A stretch of DNA of 64,000 bases from Thermobifida cellulosilytica TB100. GTDB lineage: Bacteria; Actinomycetota; Actinomycetes; Streptosporangiales; Streptosporangiaceae. The stretch is taken from the NCBI RefSeq assembly GCF_001517975.1, contig NZ_KQ950180.1:459853-523852 (forward strand). Direction: 5' to 3'. Under the pieces are notes generated by a model. It saw only the letters and a list, made by a program, of their open reading frames with translations, ran no database searches and had not been told where the DNA came from. A program made the translations under genes and the position numbers. Shown one piece after another: positions 57,222-64,000 of the stretch (position 1 is its first letter; each line of letters starts with the position of its first letter).

Positions 57222-57240
57222 TATGTTATGCCTAACCTAA
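57222..57240. promoter_or_regulatory. Candidate IdeR/DmdR iron box upstream of the DedA gene
   Basis: On the minus strand TTAGGTTAGGCATAACATA matches the 19-bp consensus TTAGGTTAGGCTAACCTAA at the first 11 positions and at 14 of 19 overall. The site lies 29-47 bp upstream of the DedA start, overlapping a -10-like TAACAT. Confidence 0.55.
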
Positions 57241-57291
57241 CTTCTGGGAACAGAGCCGGACGAAAAGAACATCAAGGACTTTTGCCACAAA

Positions 57292-58386
57292 TCACTGGGT
57301 GTTCTGACTCGCTACGGTCCGCTGCGCCCGGGAGGTGGCGTCGATCGTCGCCGACCCCATCACCACGTCGCCGTCGTAGAGCACCGCGGCCTGGCCCCGG
57401 GCCACCCCGGTGGCGGGCTCGTCGAGCAGGATCTCCAGCCGCCCCTCGTGCTGCCGGGCCCGACAGGGGTACACCTCGCCGTGGGCGCGCAACTGCACGG
57501 TGAACGGCGTCCACTCCTGCGGCGGCTCGCACCCGGACCACACCGGGCGCTCCCCGACGATGCGGTCCACCGCCAGCGCCTCGCGCGGTCCCACGGTCAC
57601 CGTGTTGCTCACCGGCTCGATCGACAGCACGTACCGGCGGTTAGGCGCGCCGCTGAGGTTGAGCCCCCGCCGCTGGCCGACGGTGAACGTGTGCGCGCCG
57701 TTGTGCTGCCCCACCACCGCGCCGGTCTCGTCCACGATGGGACCGGGCGCGGTGCCGAGCCGCCGCCCCAGGAAGCCGCTGGTGTCGCCGTCGGCGATGA
57801 AGCAGATGTCGTGGCTGTCGGGCTTGTCGGCCACCGCCAGGCCGCGGCGCGCCGCCTCGGCGCGGACCTCGGCCTTGGTGCAGTCGCCCAGCGGGAACAT
57901 GGCGTGCGCGATCTGCTCGCGGGTGAGCACCGCCAGCACGTAGGACTGGTCCTTGGCCCGGTCCACGCTGCGCCGCAGCCTGCCGTTGTCGAGCCGCACG
58001 TGGTGCCCGGTGCACACCGCGTCGAAGCCGAGCGCCAGCGCCCGCTCCAGCACCGCCTGGAACTTGATCTTCTCGTTGCAGCGCAGGCACGGGTTGGGGG
58101 TGCGTCCGGCCGCGTACTCGGCGACGAAGTCCTGCACGACGTCGCGGTCGAACTCCTCGGCCATGTCCCACACGTAGAACGGGATGCCGATCACGTCGGC
58201 GGCCCGGCGGGCGTCCCGGGAGTCCTCGACGGTGCAGCAGCCGCGCGCCCCCGTCCGGTAGGACTGGGGGTTGGCCGACAGGGCCAGGTGCACGCCGGTG
58301 ACGTCGTGCCCGGCCTCGACGGCGCGCGCGGCGGCCACGGCGGAATCCACGCCGCCCGACATGGCGGCCAGTACTCGCAGAGTCAT
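57292..58386 (-). CDS. mnmA: tRNA-specific 2-thiouridylase
   Basis: A 364-residue PP-loop enzyme that thiolates U34 of tRNA-Glu, tRNA-Gln and tRNA-Lys. The adenylation loop is [19 protein letters not shown]; the catalytic cysteines are in [16 protein letters not shown] and [20 protein letters not shown] is the third conserved block. Sulphur comes from an IscS-type desulfurase such as the neighbour at 59714-60886. ATG 58386 ([12 protein letters not shown]). It is divergent from the DUF695-like gene. Confidence 0.95.
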   Translation of the reverse strand: MTLRVLAAMSGGVDSAVAAARAVEAGHDVTGVHLALSANPQSYRTGARGCCTVEDSRDARRAADVIGIPFYVWDMAEEFDRDVVQDFVAEYAAGRTPNPCLRCNEKIKFQAVLERALALGFDAVCTGHHVRLDNGRLRRSVDRAKDQSYVLAVLTREQIAHAMFPLGDCTKAEVRAEAARRGLAVADKPDSHDICFIADGDTSGFLGRRLGTAPGPIVDETGAVVGQHNGAHTFTVGQRRGLNLSGAPNRRYVLSIEPVSNTVTVGPREALAVDRIVGERPVWSGCEPPQEWTPFTVQLRAHGEVYPCRARQHEGRLEILLDEPATGVARGQAAVLYDGDVVMGSATIDATSRAQRTVASQNTQ

Positions 58387-58499
58387 AGCCCTTCCAGCCT
58401 AAGCGCTCCGCGCGACCGCCCCCACCGGTTTGTCGGGCGGATCGCGACGCCACCGGATCCACGGCCGGATACACCCCCGGACTCTGCGAAAATCGGGGT

Positions 58500-59657
58500 A
58501 TGGCTCTGTTCCGTCGCCGCCGCTCAGCAGACTCCGAGTCCGCCGTCGCCATCGACGACTTCTGGTCCTCCTGGGGTGACCTGCGCGCCGCCCTGGCCGA
58601 GTCCGTCGACTCGGAGACCCCCGTCCCCGCCGAGGTCGCCCAGCAACTGGACGAGCGGGTGCGGCGGATCCACCCCTCCCTCGGCTGGGAGGTGTCCCGC
58701 GCGCCCGAGCCGGGCCCCGCCGAGCCGGGCTCGCCCTTCGAGTCCCTGGACAGCCCCGAGGCGCTGCTGGCGAGCCTGGAGGACGAGCCCGCCTCGGCGC
58801 GCGCGCCCTACGCGCTGACCCTGCGCGCCGGAGCCGACGACGAGGCCCGGGTGCTGGCCGAGCGCTGGTACCGCGCCGCCCCCGAGGACGCCGACTGGGC
58901 GTTCTTCCCCGCGCGGCCCGCCGACCACGCCCGGCTCAGCCGGACGGTGTCCTGGAACGACCACGAACTCGACCTGGCGCACACGTCGGTGTCGCTGCGG
59001 GTGGACCACGCCAGCGGCCGCATCGAGGCCGGTGTCTACCACCCCGACTTCATGTTCCTGCCGGAGGAGACCCAGCAGGAGGTCGCCGAGCACGTGGTGC
59101 TGCTGGCGGTGGGCGAGGACGACCGGGTGCGCTGGGTCTCCTCGGTGAAGCCGCTGGTGGAAAAGCCCCTCGACCCGCTGCCGCCGACCACGATCCCGTC
59201 GGTGGTGCGGCAGTTGTCCGGGATGGGCGGTGGCGGCGGCTGGGTGACCCTACAGGGCCGCATCCCGCTGCGGGGGGCGCTGCAACTGTCGGCGCGCTAT
59301 CCGCTGCACCGCCGCGACTACCCCGCGCTCACCCTGTACACGCAGGTCATGGTCTCCTACACGGAGGCCGACGAGGACCGCCTGCCCACCGGCAGCTCGG
59401 CGTCGGCGCTGGAGGCCTACGTCCTGGGACTGCGCGAGATGCTCGGCGCCAACGGCGCGCTGTTCGCCGTCCAGACCGTCGGCGGGCAGCGGGTCTTCCA
59501 CTTCTACCTGGACCCGGAGTCGGGCATCCTGCCCGAGTTCGAGAAGGCCGCCCGGGGCTGGTCGGAGGGCCGGGTGTTCGTCACCAGCACCCTGGACCCC
59601 GAGTGGCGCACCATCGACCAGATCCTCAAGCCGATCAGGAAGCAGCTGGGGCGCTGA
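58500..59657 (+). CDS. DUF695-like hypothetical protein
   Basis: A 385-residue cytoplasmic protein with no signal peptide or membrane segment. The C-terminal region (about residues 270-380, with ALFAVQTVGGQRVFHFYLDPES and EFEKAARGWSEGRVFVTSTLDPEW) resembles DUF695 domains, while residues about 100-245 form another mixed domain (VSWNDHELDLAHTSVSLRVDH and ETQQEVAEHVVLLAVGEDDRVRW). I do not recognise a specific function. ATG 58500 is close to an AT-rich upstream stretch (TGCGAAAATCGGGG), so leaderless translation is possible. It sits between mnmA and the cysteine desulfurase, converging on the latter. Confidence 0.75.
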   Translation: MALFRRRRSADSESAVAIDDFWSSWGDLRAALAESVDSETPVPAEVAQQLDERVRRIHPSLGWEVSRAPEPGPAEPGSPFESLDSPEALLASLEDEPASARAPYALTLRAGADDEARVLAERWYRAAPEDADWAFFPARPADHARLSRTVSWNDHELDLAHTSVSLRVDHASGRIEAGVYHPDFMFLPEETQQEVAEHVVLLAVGEDDRVRWVSSVKPLVEKPLDPLPPTTIPSVVRQLSGMGGGGGWVTLQGRIPLRGALQLSARYPLHRRDYPALTLYTQVMVSYTEADEDRLPTGSSASALEAYVLGLREMLGANGALFAVQTVGGQRVFHFYLDPESGILPEFEKAARGWSEGRVFVTSTLDPEWRTIDQILKPIRKQLGR

Positions 59658-59713
59658 GCCGTCCGCCGCGGCGGCCTCCGCTTCCCCGCCGGAGGTCCCG
59701 GTGCCCGGCGCGG

Positions 59714-60886
59714 TCAGCTCCTCCGTCGGGCGCGGGCCTCCCGGGCCCGCTCCACGGCCGGGCCGATGGCCTCGGCCAGCGCCTTGACGTCGTCGGCGGT
59801 GGAGTCGCGGCCCAGGGAGAAGCGCAGCGCCTCCCGCGCGGTGTCGGGGTCGGCGCCCATCGCCAGCAGCACGTGGCTGGCCTGGGCGACCCCCGCCGTG
59901 CAGGCCGAGCCGGCGGAGCAGCAGATGCCCCGGGCGTCCAGCAGCATGAGCAGGGCGTCGCCCTCGCAGCCGGGGAAGCCGAGGTTGGCGATGCCCGCCA
60001 GGCGCTCGGTGGGGTGGCCGTTGACCCGGACGTCGGGGACCGCCGCGCGCACCGCGGCGACCAGCTCGTCGCGGAGCGCCGCCACGTGGGCCGTGTGCTC
60101 GGCCCGCTCGGCGACGGCGAGGCGCACCGCGGTGGCGAAGCCGCGCAGCAGCGGCGTGGTCAGCGTCCCGGAGCGGATGTCGCGTTCCTGGCCGCCGCCG
60201 TGCAGCATCGGCACCGGGTCGACGCCGCGGGCCAGCAGCAGCGCTCCGACGCCGACCGGTCCGCCCAGCTTGTGCCCGGTGAGGCTGAGCGCCGACACGC
60301 CGCTGGCGGCGAAGTCGACCTCCTCGGCCCCCACCGCCTGCACCGCGTCGGTGTGGAACCAGATGCCGTACTCGGCGGCGACCGCGGCGAGCTCCGCGAC
60401 CGGCTGGACGGTCCCGACCTCGTTGTTGGCCCACATCACCGAGACCAGCGCCACGTCGGCCGGGTCGCGTTCGATCGCCGCGCGCAGCGTCTCGGGGGAG
60501 AGCCGCCCGCAGGCGTCCACGGGCAGCTCCTCGACGACCGCGCCCTGGTGGTCGGCCATCCAGCGGGCCGGGTCGAGGACGGCGTGGTGCTCGACCGCGC
60601 TGACGAGGATGCGCCGCCGAGCCGGGTCCTGCGCGTTGCGCGCCCAGTACAGGCCCTTGACCGCGAGGTTGTCGGCTTCGGTGCCGCCGCTGGTGAACAC
60701 CACCTCGTGCGGGGTGCAGCCCAGCGCGTCGGCGACGGTCTCGCGGGCCTCCTCCACCACGCGGCGGGCCTGCCGTCCGGCCGCGTGCAGGGAGGACGCG
60801 TTTCCGAGGACGCCGAACCCGTCCGTCAGGTCCGCGAGCACCTCGGGGCGGACCGGAGTCGTGGCGGCGTGGTCGAGATAAACCAT
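59714..60886 (-). CDS. Cysteine desulfurase (IscS/NifS type)
   Basis: A 390-residue PLP enzyme converting cysteine to alanine and a persulfide for Fe-S clusters and tRNA thiolation. It starts MVYLDHAATTPVRPEVL; the PLP lysine is in LTGHKLGGPVGVGAL; the persulfide Cys lies in the loop ICCSAGSACTAG; TSGGTEADNLAV and NNEVGTVQPVAEL are class I signatures. I chose ATG 60884-60886; the longer open frame is a shadow. Pairing with mnmA 1.3 kb away suggests it feeds tRNA 2-thiolation. Two adjacent Cys in the active loop are a small oddity. Confidence 0.93.
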   Translation of the reverse strand: MVYLDHAATTPVRPEVLADLTDGFGVLGNASSLHAAGRQARRVVEEARETVADALGCTPHEVVFTSGGTEADNLAVKGLYWARNAQDPARRRILVSAVEHHAVLDPARWMADHQGAVVEELPVDACGRLSPETLRAAIERDPADVALVSVMWANNEVGTVQPVAELAAVAAEYGIWFHTDAVQAVGAEEVDFAASGVSALSLTGHKLGGPVGVGALLLARGVDPVPMLHGGGQERDIRSGTLTTPLLRGFATAVRLAVAERAEHTAHVAALRDELVAAVRAAVPDVRVNGHPTERLAGIANLGFPGCEGDALLMLLDARGICCSAGSACTAGVAQASHVLLAMGADPDTAREALRFSLGRDSTADDVKALAEAIGPAVERAREARARRRS

Positions 60887-60947
60887 GGCGTCTTCAGGAT
60901 ACGGCCGCGTTCCGGGCGGCACGCCGCGCGCCGGTCCCGGTACGCGG

Positions 60948-60997
60948 ACACGGCGGCGGCCCCGGGCCGGGGTCTCCGGCCGGGGCCGCCGCCGTGT
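60948..60997 (-). terminator. Terminator of etfB-etfA
   Basis: A perfect 18-bp stem (60948-60965 and 60980-60997) with a 14-nt loop that can itself pair, 11 bp past the etfA stop on the minus strand. Confidence 0.75.
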
Positions 60998-61008
60998 GTG
61001 CGGGGCGC

Positions 61009-61953
61009 CTACTTGCGCTTGTTGATCTCCTCGGTCAACTGCGGAGCGACCTTGTGGAGGTCGCCGATGACCGCGAAGTCGGAGATCTCCAGGATCGGCG
61101 CCTCGGGGTCCTTGTTGACGGCGACGATCGTCTTGGAGGTCTGCATGCCCGCCCGGTGCTGGATCGCACCGGAGATGCCCAGGGCGATGTACAGGTTGGG
61201 CGAGACGGTCTTGCCGGTCTGGCCGACCTGGAAGGCGTGCGGGTACCAACCAGCGTCGACAGCGGCACGGGAGGCGCCCACGGCGGCGCCCAGCGCGTCG
61301 GCGAGGTTCTCCACGACGGAGAAGTCCTCGCTGCCCACGCCGCGGCCGCCGGAGACCACGATCGCGGCCTCGGTGAGCTCCGGACGGGCGCCCTTCTCCT
61401 GCTTGACCCGGTCGGTGATCCGAGCGGCCTTGGCGGCCTCGGAGATCTCGATCTCGACGGCCTCCACGGCGGCGGCGCCGGAGGCGGGCTCGGCCGGGAC
61501 GGCGTTCGGGCGCACGGCCACCACGGGAACGCCCTTGGTGACCTTGGCGTGGGTGATGACGGCGCCACCGAAGATGGAGTGCTCGGCGACCAGCTCGGGG
61601 GTGATGTCCACCACGTCGGTGAGGACACCGGATCCCAGCTTGACCGCGGTGCGTCCGGCGATCTCCTTGTTCTCGGCGGTGGCCGAGACCAGGACCGCGG
61701 CGGCGGACTTGTCGGTGGCGAGCTTGGCCAGCAGCTCGGCCTTGGGTGCCACGACGTAGTCGTCGAGCTCGGCGGGAGCGGTGTAGACCTTCTCCGCGCC
61801 GTACTCGCCGAGCTTGGCCACCAGCTCGTCGGTGGCCTCTCCCACGACCACCGCCGAGGGCTCGCCGACGCGGCGGGCGGCGGTGAGCAGCTCCAGCGTG
61901 ACCTTCTTGACCTGTCCGTCGACGTGGTCGACGAGGACGAGGACCTCAGCCAT
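61009..61953 (-). CDS. etfA: Electron transfer flavoprotein alpha subunit
   Basis: A 314-residue FAD-binding subunit that passes electrons from acyl-CoA dehydrogenases to the membrane quinone pool. It starts MAEVLVLVDHVDGQVKKVTLE; the C-terminal FAD domain has VVSGGRGVGSEDFSVVENLADALGA, AGWYPHAFQVGQTGKTVSP and YIALGISGAIQHRAGM. ATG 61953 lies 27 bp after the etfB stop, so they form an operon. Confidence 0.95.
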   Translation of the reverse strand: MAEVLVLVDHVDGQVKKVTLELLTAARRVGEPSAVVVGEATDELVAKLGEYGAEKVYTAPAELDDYVVAPKAELLAKLATDKSAAAVLVSATAENKEIAGRTAVKLGSGVLTDVVDITPELVAEHSIFGGAVITHAKVTKGVPVVAVRPNAVPAEPASGAAAVEAVEIEISEAAKAARITDRVKQEKGARPELTEAAIVVSGGRGVGSEDFSVVENLADALGAAVGASRAAVDAGWYPHAFQVGQTGKTVSPNLYIALGISGAIQHRAGMQTSKTIVAVNKDPEAPILEISDFAVIGDLHKVAPQLTEEINKRK

Positions 61954-61980
61954 GTTCTCTTCCCCTCTCTCGTCTCGTCG

Positions 61981-62760
61981 CTACACGAACTTCTTGGCGG
62001 CCAGGAAGTCGGCGATCTGGATGCCGCCGCTGCCCTCGTCCTTGACGACGGTGCCCGCGGCGCGCGGCGGGGCCGCGGCGAAGTCGACGACCGCAGTGGT
62101 GGCGTTGGCCAGGCCGACCTTGGCGGGGTCAATGTTGGCCTCGGCGATGCCGAGCTTGGTGACCGGCTTCTTCTTGGCGGCCATGATGAGCTTGAACGAC
62201 GGGTAGCGCGGTTCGTTGATCTTCTCGACCACCGAGACGACGGCCGGCAGGGTGGCCTCGACCACCTGGTAGCCGTCGTCGGTCTGGCGCTGGATCTTCA
62301 CCGCCGAGCCGTCGATGTCGACCTTGCCCGCCAGGGTGAGCTGCGGCAGGCCCAGGTACTCGGCCAGGGCCGCGCCGACCACGCCGGTGCGCGCGTCGGT
62401 GGACTCCGAGCCCAGGATGACCAGGTCGTACTCGAGGGTGCCCAGCGCCTGCGCGATGGCGTAGGCGGTCTGCAACGCGTCGGAGCCCGCCAGGGCCTCG
62501 TCGCTGACGTGCACGGCCTTGTCGGCGCCCATGGAGAGGGCCTTGCGGATGGAGTCCGTGGCCTGCTCGGGGCCGAGGGTGAGGATGGTCACCTCTCCGC
62601 CGTGCTTCTCCTTGAGGAGCAGCGCCTCTTCGATGGCGTACTCGTCGAGTTCGTTGATCACGCCGTCGGATGCGGCACGGTCCACCGTGCTGTCCGCCGG
62701 GTTGAGTTTGCGTTCGGTCTCGGTGTCCGGGACCTGCTTGACCAAGACGACAATGTTCAT
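61981..62760 (-). CDS. etfB: Electron transfer flavoprotein beta subunit
   Basis: A 259-residue AMP-binding partner of EtfA. It starts MNIVVLVKQVPDTETERKLNP; NELDEYAIEEALLLKEKHGGEVTILTLG and LVILGSESTDARTGVVGAALAEYLGLP are family motifs. I chose ATG 62758-62760, since the longer reading to 62856 adds a low-complexity Arg/Pro-rich stretch. GGGAGG is about 12 nt upstream, slightly distant. A 28-bp dyad at 62930-62957 lies 170 bp upstream. Confidence 0.95.
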   Translation of the reverse strand: MNIVVLVKQVPDTETERKLNPADSTVDRAASDGVINELDEYAIEEALLLKEKHGGEVTILTLGPEQATDSIRKALSMGADKAVHVSDEALAGSDALQTAYAIAQALGTLEYDLVILGSESTDARTGVVGAALAEYLGLPQLTLAGKVDIDGSAVKIQRQTDDGYQVVEATLPAVVSVVEKINEPRYPSFKLIMAAKKKPVTKLGIAEANIDPAKVGLANATTAVVDFAAAPPRAAGTVVKDEGSGGIQIADFLAAKKFV

Positions 62761-62929
62761 GCCGGTGGTCGACCTCCCTGCCCTTGTCTGCGCCGCCCTC
62801 GTGGGCGGCCGGGGACGCGGGCGCGTCCGTGGTTTCTCCCCAAGAGTGCCAAACACCCGAGCAGAATTCTGAAGCGGGTCGGTGTTAGCACCCCTGTCCC
62901 GCCGGGGCGGTCTGCGCTCCTGCCCCCCA

Positions 62930-62957
62930 CCATATGTTACTGGCTAGTAGCATATGG
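62930..62957. promoter_or_regulatory. 28-bp near-perfect dyad upstream of etfBA
   Basis: Arms CCATATGTTACT (62930-62941) and AGTAGCATATGG (62946-62957) are complementary at 11 of 12 positions with a 4-bp GGCT centre. The size suits a TetR-family operator (two dimers). Its location in the etfB upstream gap suggests control of the electron-transfer flavoprotein by a fatty-acid- or acyl-CoA-responsive regulator (inference). Confidence 0.58.
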
Positions 62958-63001
62958 CGCGACCCCGGGCAGCGTCCCACTTCTTGCAGGGTATGCGCAG
63001 G

Positions 63002-64000
63002 TCAGGAGCCGAACCACTCCGAGGGGCCGGGAATCGGGTCCCAGGCCGGGACCAACTGCACCCCGAACACCACCAGGAACAGCGCGAGCAGGCTCACCGC
63101 GACGATGACACCCCAGTAGAGGTAGACGTTGCGGATGGTGATCTTGCCGACCAGCCACCGCGACTGGCGCTGCGCCCCCCGCGCGTGCGGGCCGAACAGG
63201 AAGTTCATCAGCACCACGAGGCCCACCGCCCAGGCCCCCACCGCGTTCGCCGAGTTGTTCCCGCTGACCATGCCGATGGCGATGCCCACCACGATCCCGG
63301 CGAGCAGGTACCCCAGGCCGTAGAGCGAGGCGTGCCCCAGGGTGCGCAGCAGCGCCCACGGCATGCTCAGCGCCACGACCACGTTGTCGGAGCTGCGCGG
63401 ACCGCGCTCGTGCAGGCGGCGGGCGTGCTCCCGCCTGGCCAGGTCCAGCCCGCCCAGGACGGTGACCACGAGGGTGCCCAGGACCAGGCCGATGGTCGGC
63501 AGCATGAGGCTGAGGCCCACGATGCCCAGTGCCACCGGGACCACCATGATCCACGGCAGGCGTCTGGCCTCCGCCTCCTCGTACTCGTCGTAGTCGTCGT
63601 CGCCGAAGTAGTCGCTGATCCGGTCCTCGCCCCTGCGGTGGGCGCGGAACCGCTCCAGCAGGCTCGGCGGCTCGTCGTCGTAGTCGTCGGAGGAGCGGTT
63701 CCTGCCCTCGTAGTCGACGGGGGTCAGGATGTCGCGGAACTCCTCCGGGCGCAGCGTGGCGTCGTAGTAGTAGGCGTCGGAACGGCGTCCCGCGTCGTCC
63801 TCGTCGTCCTCCTCGCCGAAGCCCTCCGCGGCGACCATGGTCTGGTCCGGGGCCGCCATGGTCTGGTCGGGGGCGACCATCGTCTGGTCCGGGGCGACCG
63901 CGGTGCGCTCCGGGACTCCGGCGCTCTCGGCCACCGCGGTGCGGGCCTCCTCCTCCGGAGCGGGCGCCGGCGTCGGCGCGGACTCCGGCAGGTCCGCGGC
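63002..64000 (-). CDS. Multi-pass membrane protein, C-terminal part (5' end beyond right edge)
   Basis: The frame is open to the right edge, so the visible 332 codons are only the C-terminal part. From the edge: a Pro/Ala/Glu-rich stretch, three or four repeats of (V/A)APDQTM, a very acidic/Tyr-rich region (FGEEDDEDD, DDYDDEPP, YFGDDDYDEYEE) and then four to five transmembrane helices (LPWIMVVPVALGIVGLSLMLP onwards) ending PSEWFGS. Repeated Thr in DQTM suggests phosphorylation or FHA-type recognition; a Ser/Thr kinase with a C-terminal membrane domain is one possibility, not shown. A GTG at 63934 could be mistaken for the start. Confidence 0.7.
   Translation of the reverse strand, partial: AADLPESAPTPAPAPEEEARTAVAESAGVPERTAVAPDQTMVAPDQTMAAPDQTMVAAEGFGEEDDEDDAGRRSDAYYYDATLRPEEFRDILTPVDYEGRNRSSDDYDDEPPSLLERFRAHRRGEDRISDYFGDDDYDEYEEAEARRLPWIMVVPVALGIVGLSLMLPTIGLVLGTLVVTVLGGLDLARREHARRLHERGPRSSDNVVVALSMPWALLRTLGHASLYGLGYLLAGIVVGIAIGMVSGNNSANAVGAWAVGLVVLMNFLFGPHARGAQRQSRWLVGKITIRNVYLYWGVIVAVSLLALFLVVFGVQLVPAWDPIPGPSEWFGS

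Overview
The window is high-GC (about 70 percent) actinobacterial chromosome and looks like a Thermobifida species (Nocardiopsaceae). The best evidence is the secreted GH6 exocellulase at 26697-28529. It closely resembles Thermobifida fusca Cel6B in signal peptide, CBM2 and catalytic domain, and is preceded by two 14-bp CelR boxes of the type described in T. fusca. Its linker is a (DGGN)n repeat instead of the Pro/Ser-rich linker I recall for T. fusca, so this is probably a relative and not T. fusca itself. The core gene order (thiL, Lrp-like, DUF3515, ddl, gpsA-plsC, cofC, hup, leuDC/ndgR, tRNAs, gltX, then cimA, ilvE, leuB, serA, ilvC-ilvN-ilvB, gatB, gatA-gatC, ligA, iscS-like, mnmA, etfAB) is, as far as I recall, the order in Streptomyces, read in reverse.

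Layout. 1-1375: thiL (cut by the left edge), a stand-alone Lrp ligand-binding domain and a DUF3515 lipoprotein. 1452-10095: an accessory block carrying a divergent DUF3105/DUF305 pair, the cytochrome bd oxidase operon cydABDC behind a cluster of BlaI/CopY-like TTGTAGTAG boxes, and an EI24/CysZ-like membrane protein. 10169-16233: ddl, a trans-sulfuration PLP enzyme, a DUF3995 protein, gpsA-plsC, cofC and HU. 16311-19451: leuC-leuD plus a small overlapping gene, with the IclR-type regulator ndgR divergent from leuC. 19485-26123: a PQQ-type sugar dehydrogenase lipoprotein, two identical tRNA-Glu(CTC) and one tRNA-Gln(CTG), gltX behind a GntR-TetR fusion regulator, a DUF418 membrane protein and a fumarylacetoacetase-family hydrolase. 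26200-30045: cel6B, an IsdG-like monooxygenase and a DUF3152 metzincin-like protein.

30177-40650 is a branched-chain amino acid and serine region: cimA, ilvE, leuB, serA and ilvC-ilvN-ilvB, all on the minus strand. Both cimA and ilvB are preceded by what look like classical ribosome-mediated attenuators: short leader peptides with Ile-Ile-Ile-Val or Leu-Ile-Leu-Val-Leu runs, a 10-bp hairpin overlapping the leader stop, and an intrinsic terminator with a T run. leuC and leuB instead have candidate protein operators (a dyad facing ndgR, and TGAGACA boxes).

40773-52890 holds the split GatCAB amidotransferase genes (gatB apart from gatC-gatA), flanked on each side by a membrane-bound GGDEF-EAL protein. 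Between gatB and gatA, on the opposite strand, lie two paralogous thioester-domain surface proteins with LPXTG sorting signals. 53219-64000: ligA, a MetE C-terminal-like protein, a DedA-family protein under a candidate iron box, mnmA, a DUF695-like protein, an IscS-type desulfurase (functionally linked to mnmA), etfA-etfB under a 28-bp dyad, and the C-terminal part of a membrane protein that runs off the right edge.

The most interesting signals are the paired attenuators (cimA especially), the thioester adhesin pair inside the gat locus, the unusual Cel6B linker, and the cyd, etf and dedA operator-like sequences. No CRISPR array, prophage or insertion sequence was seen.
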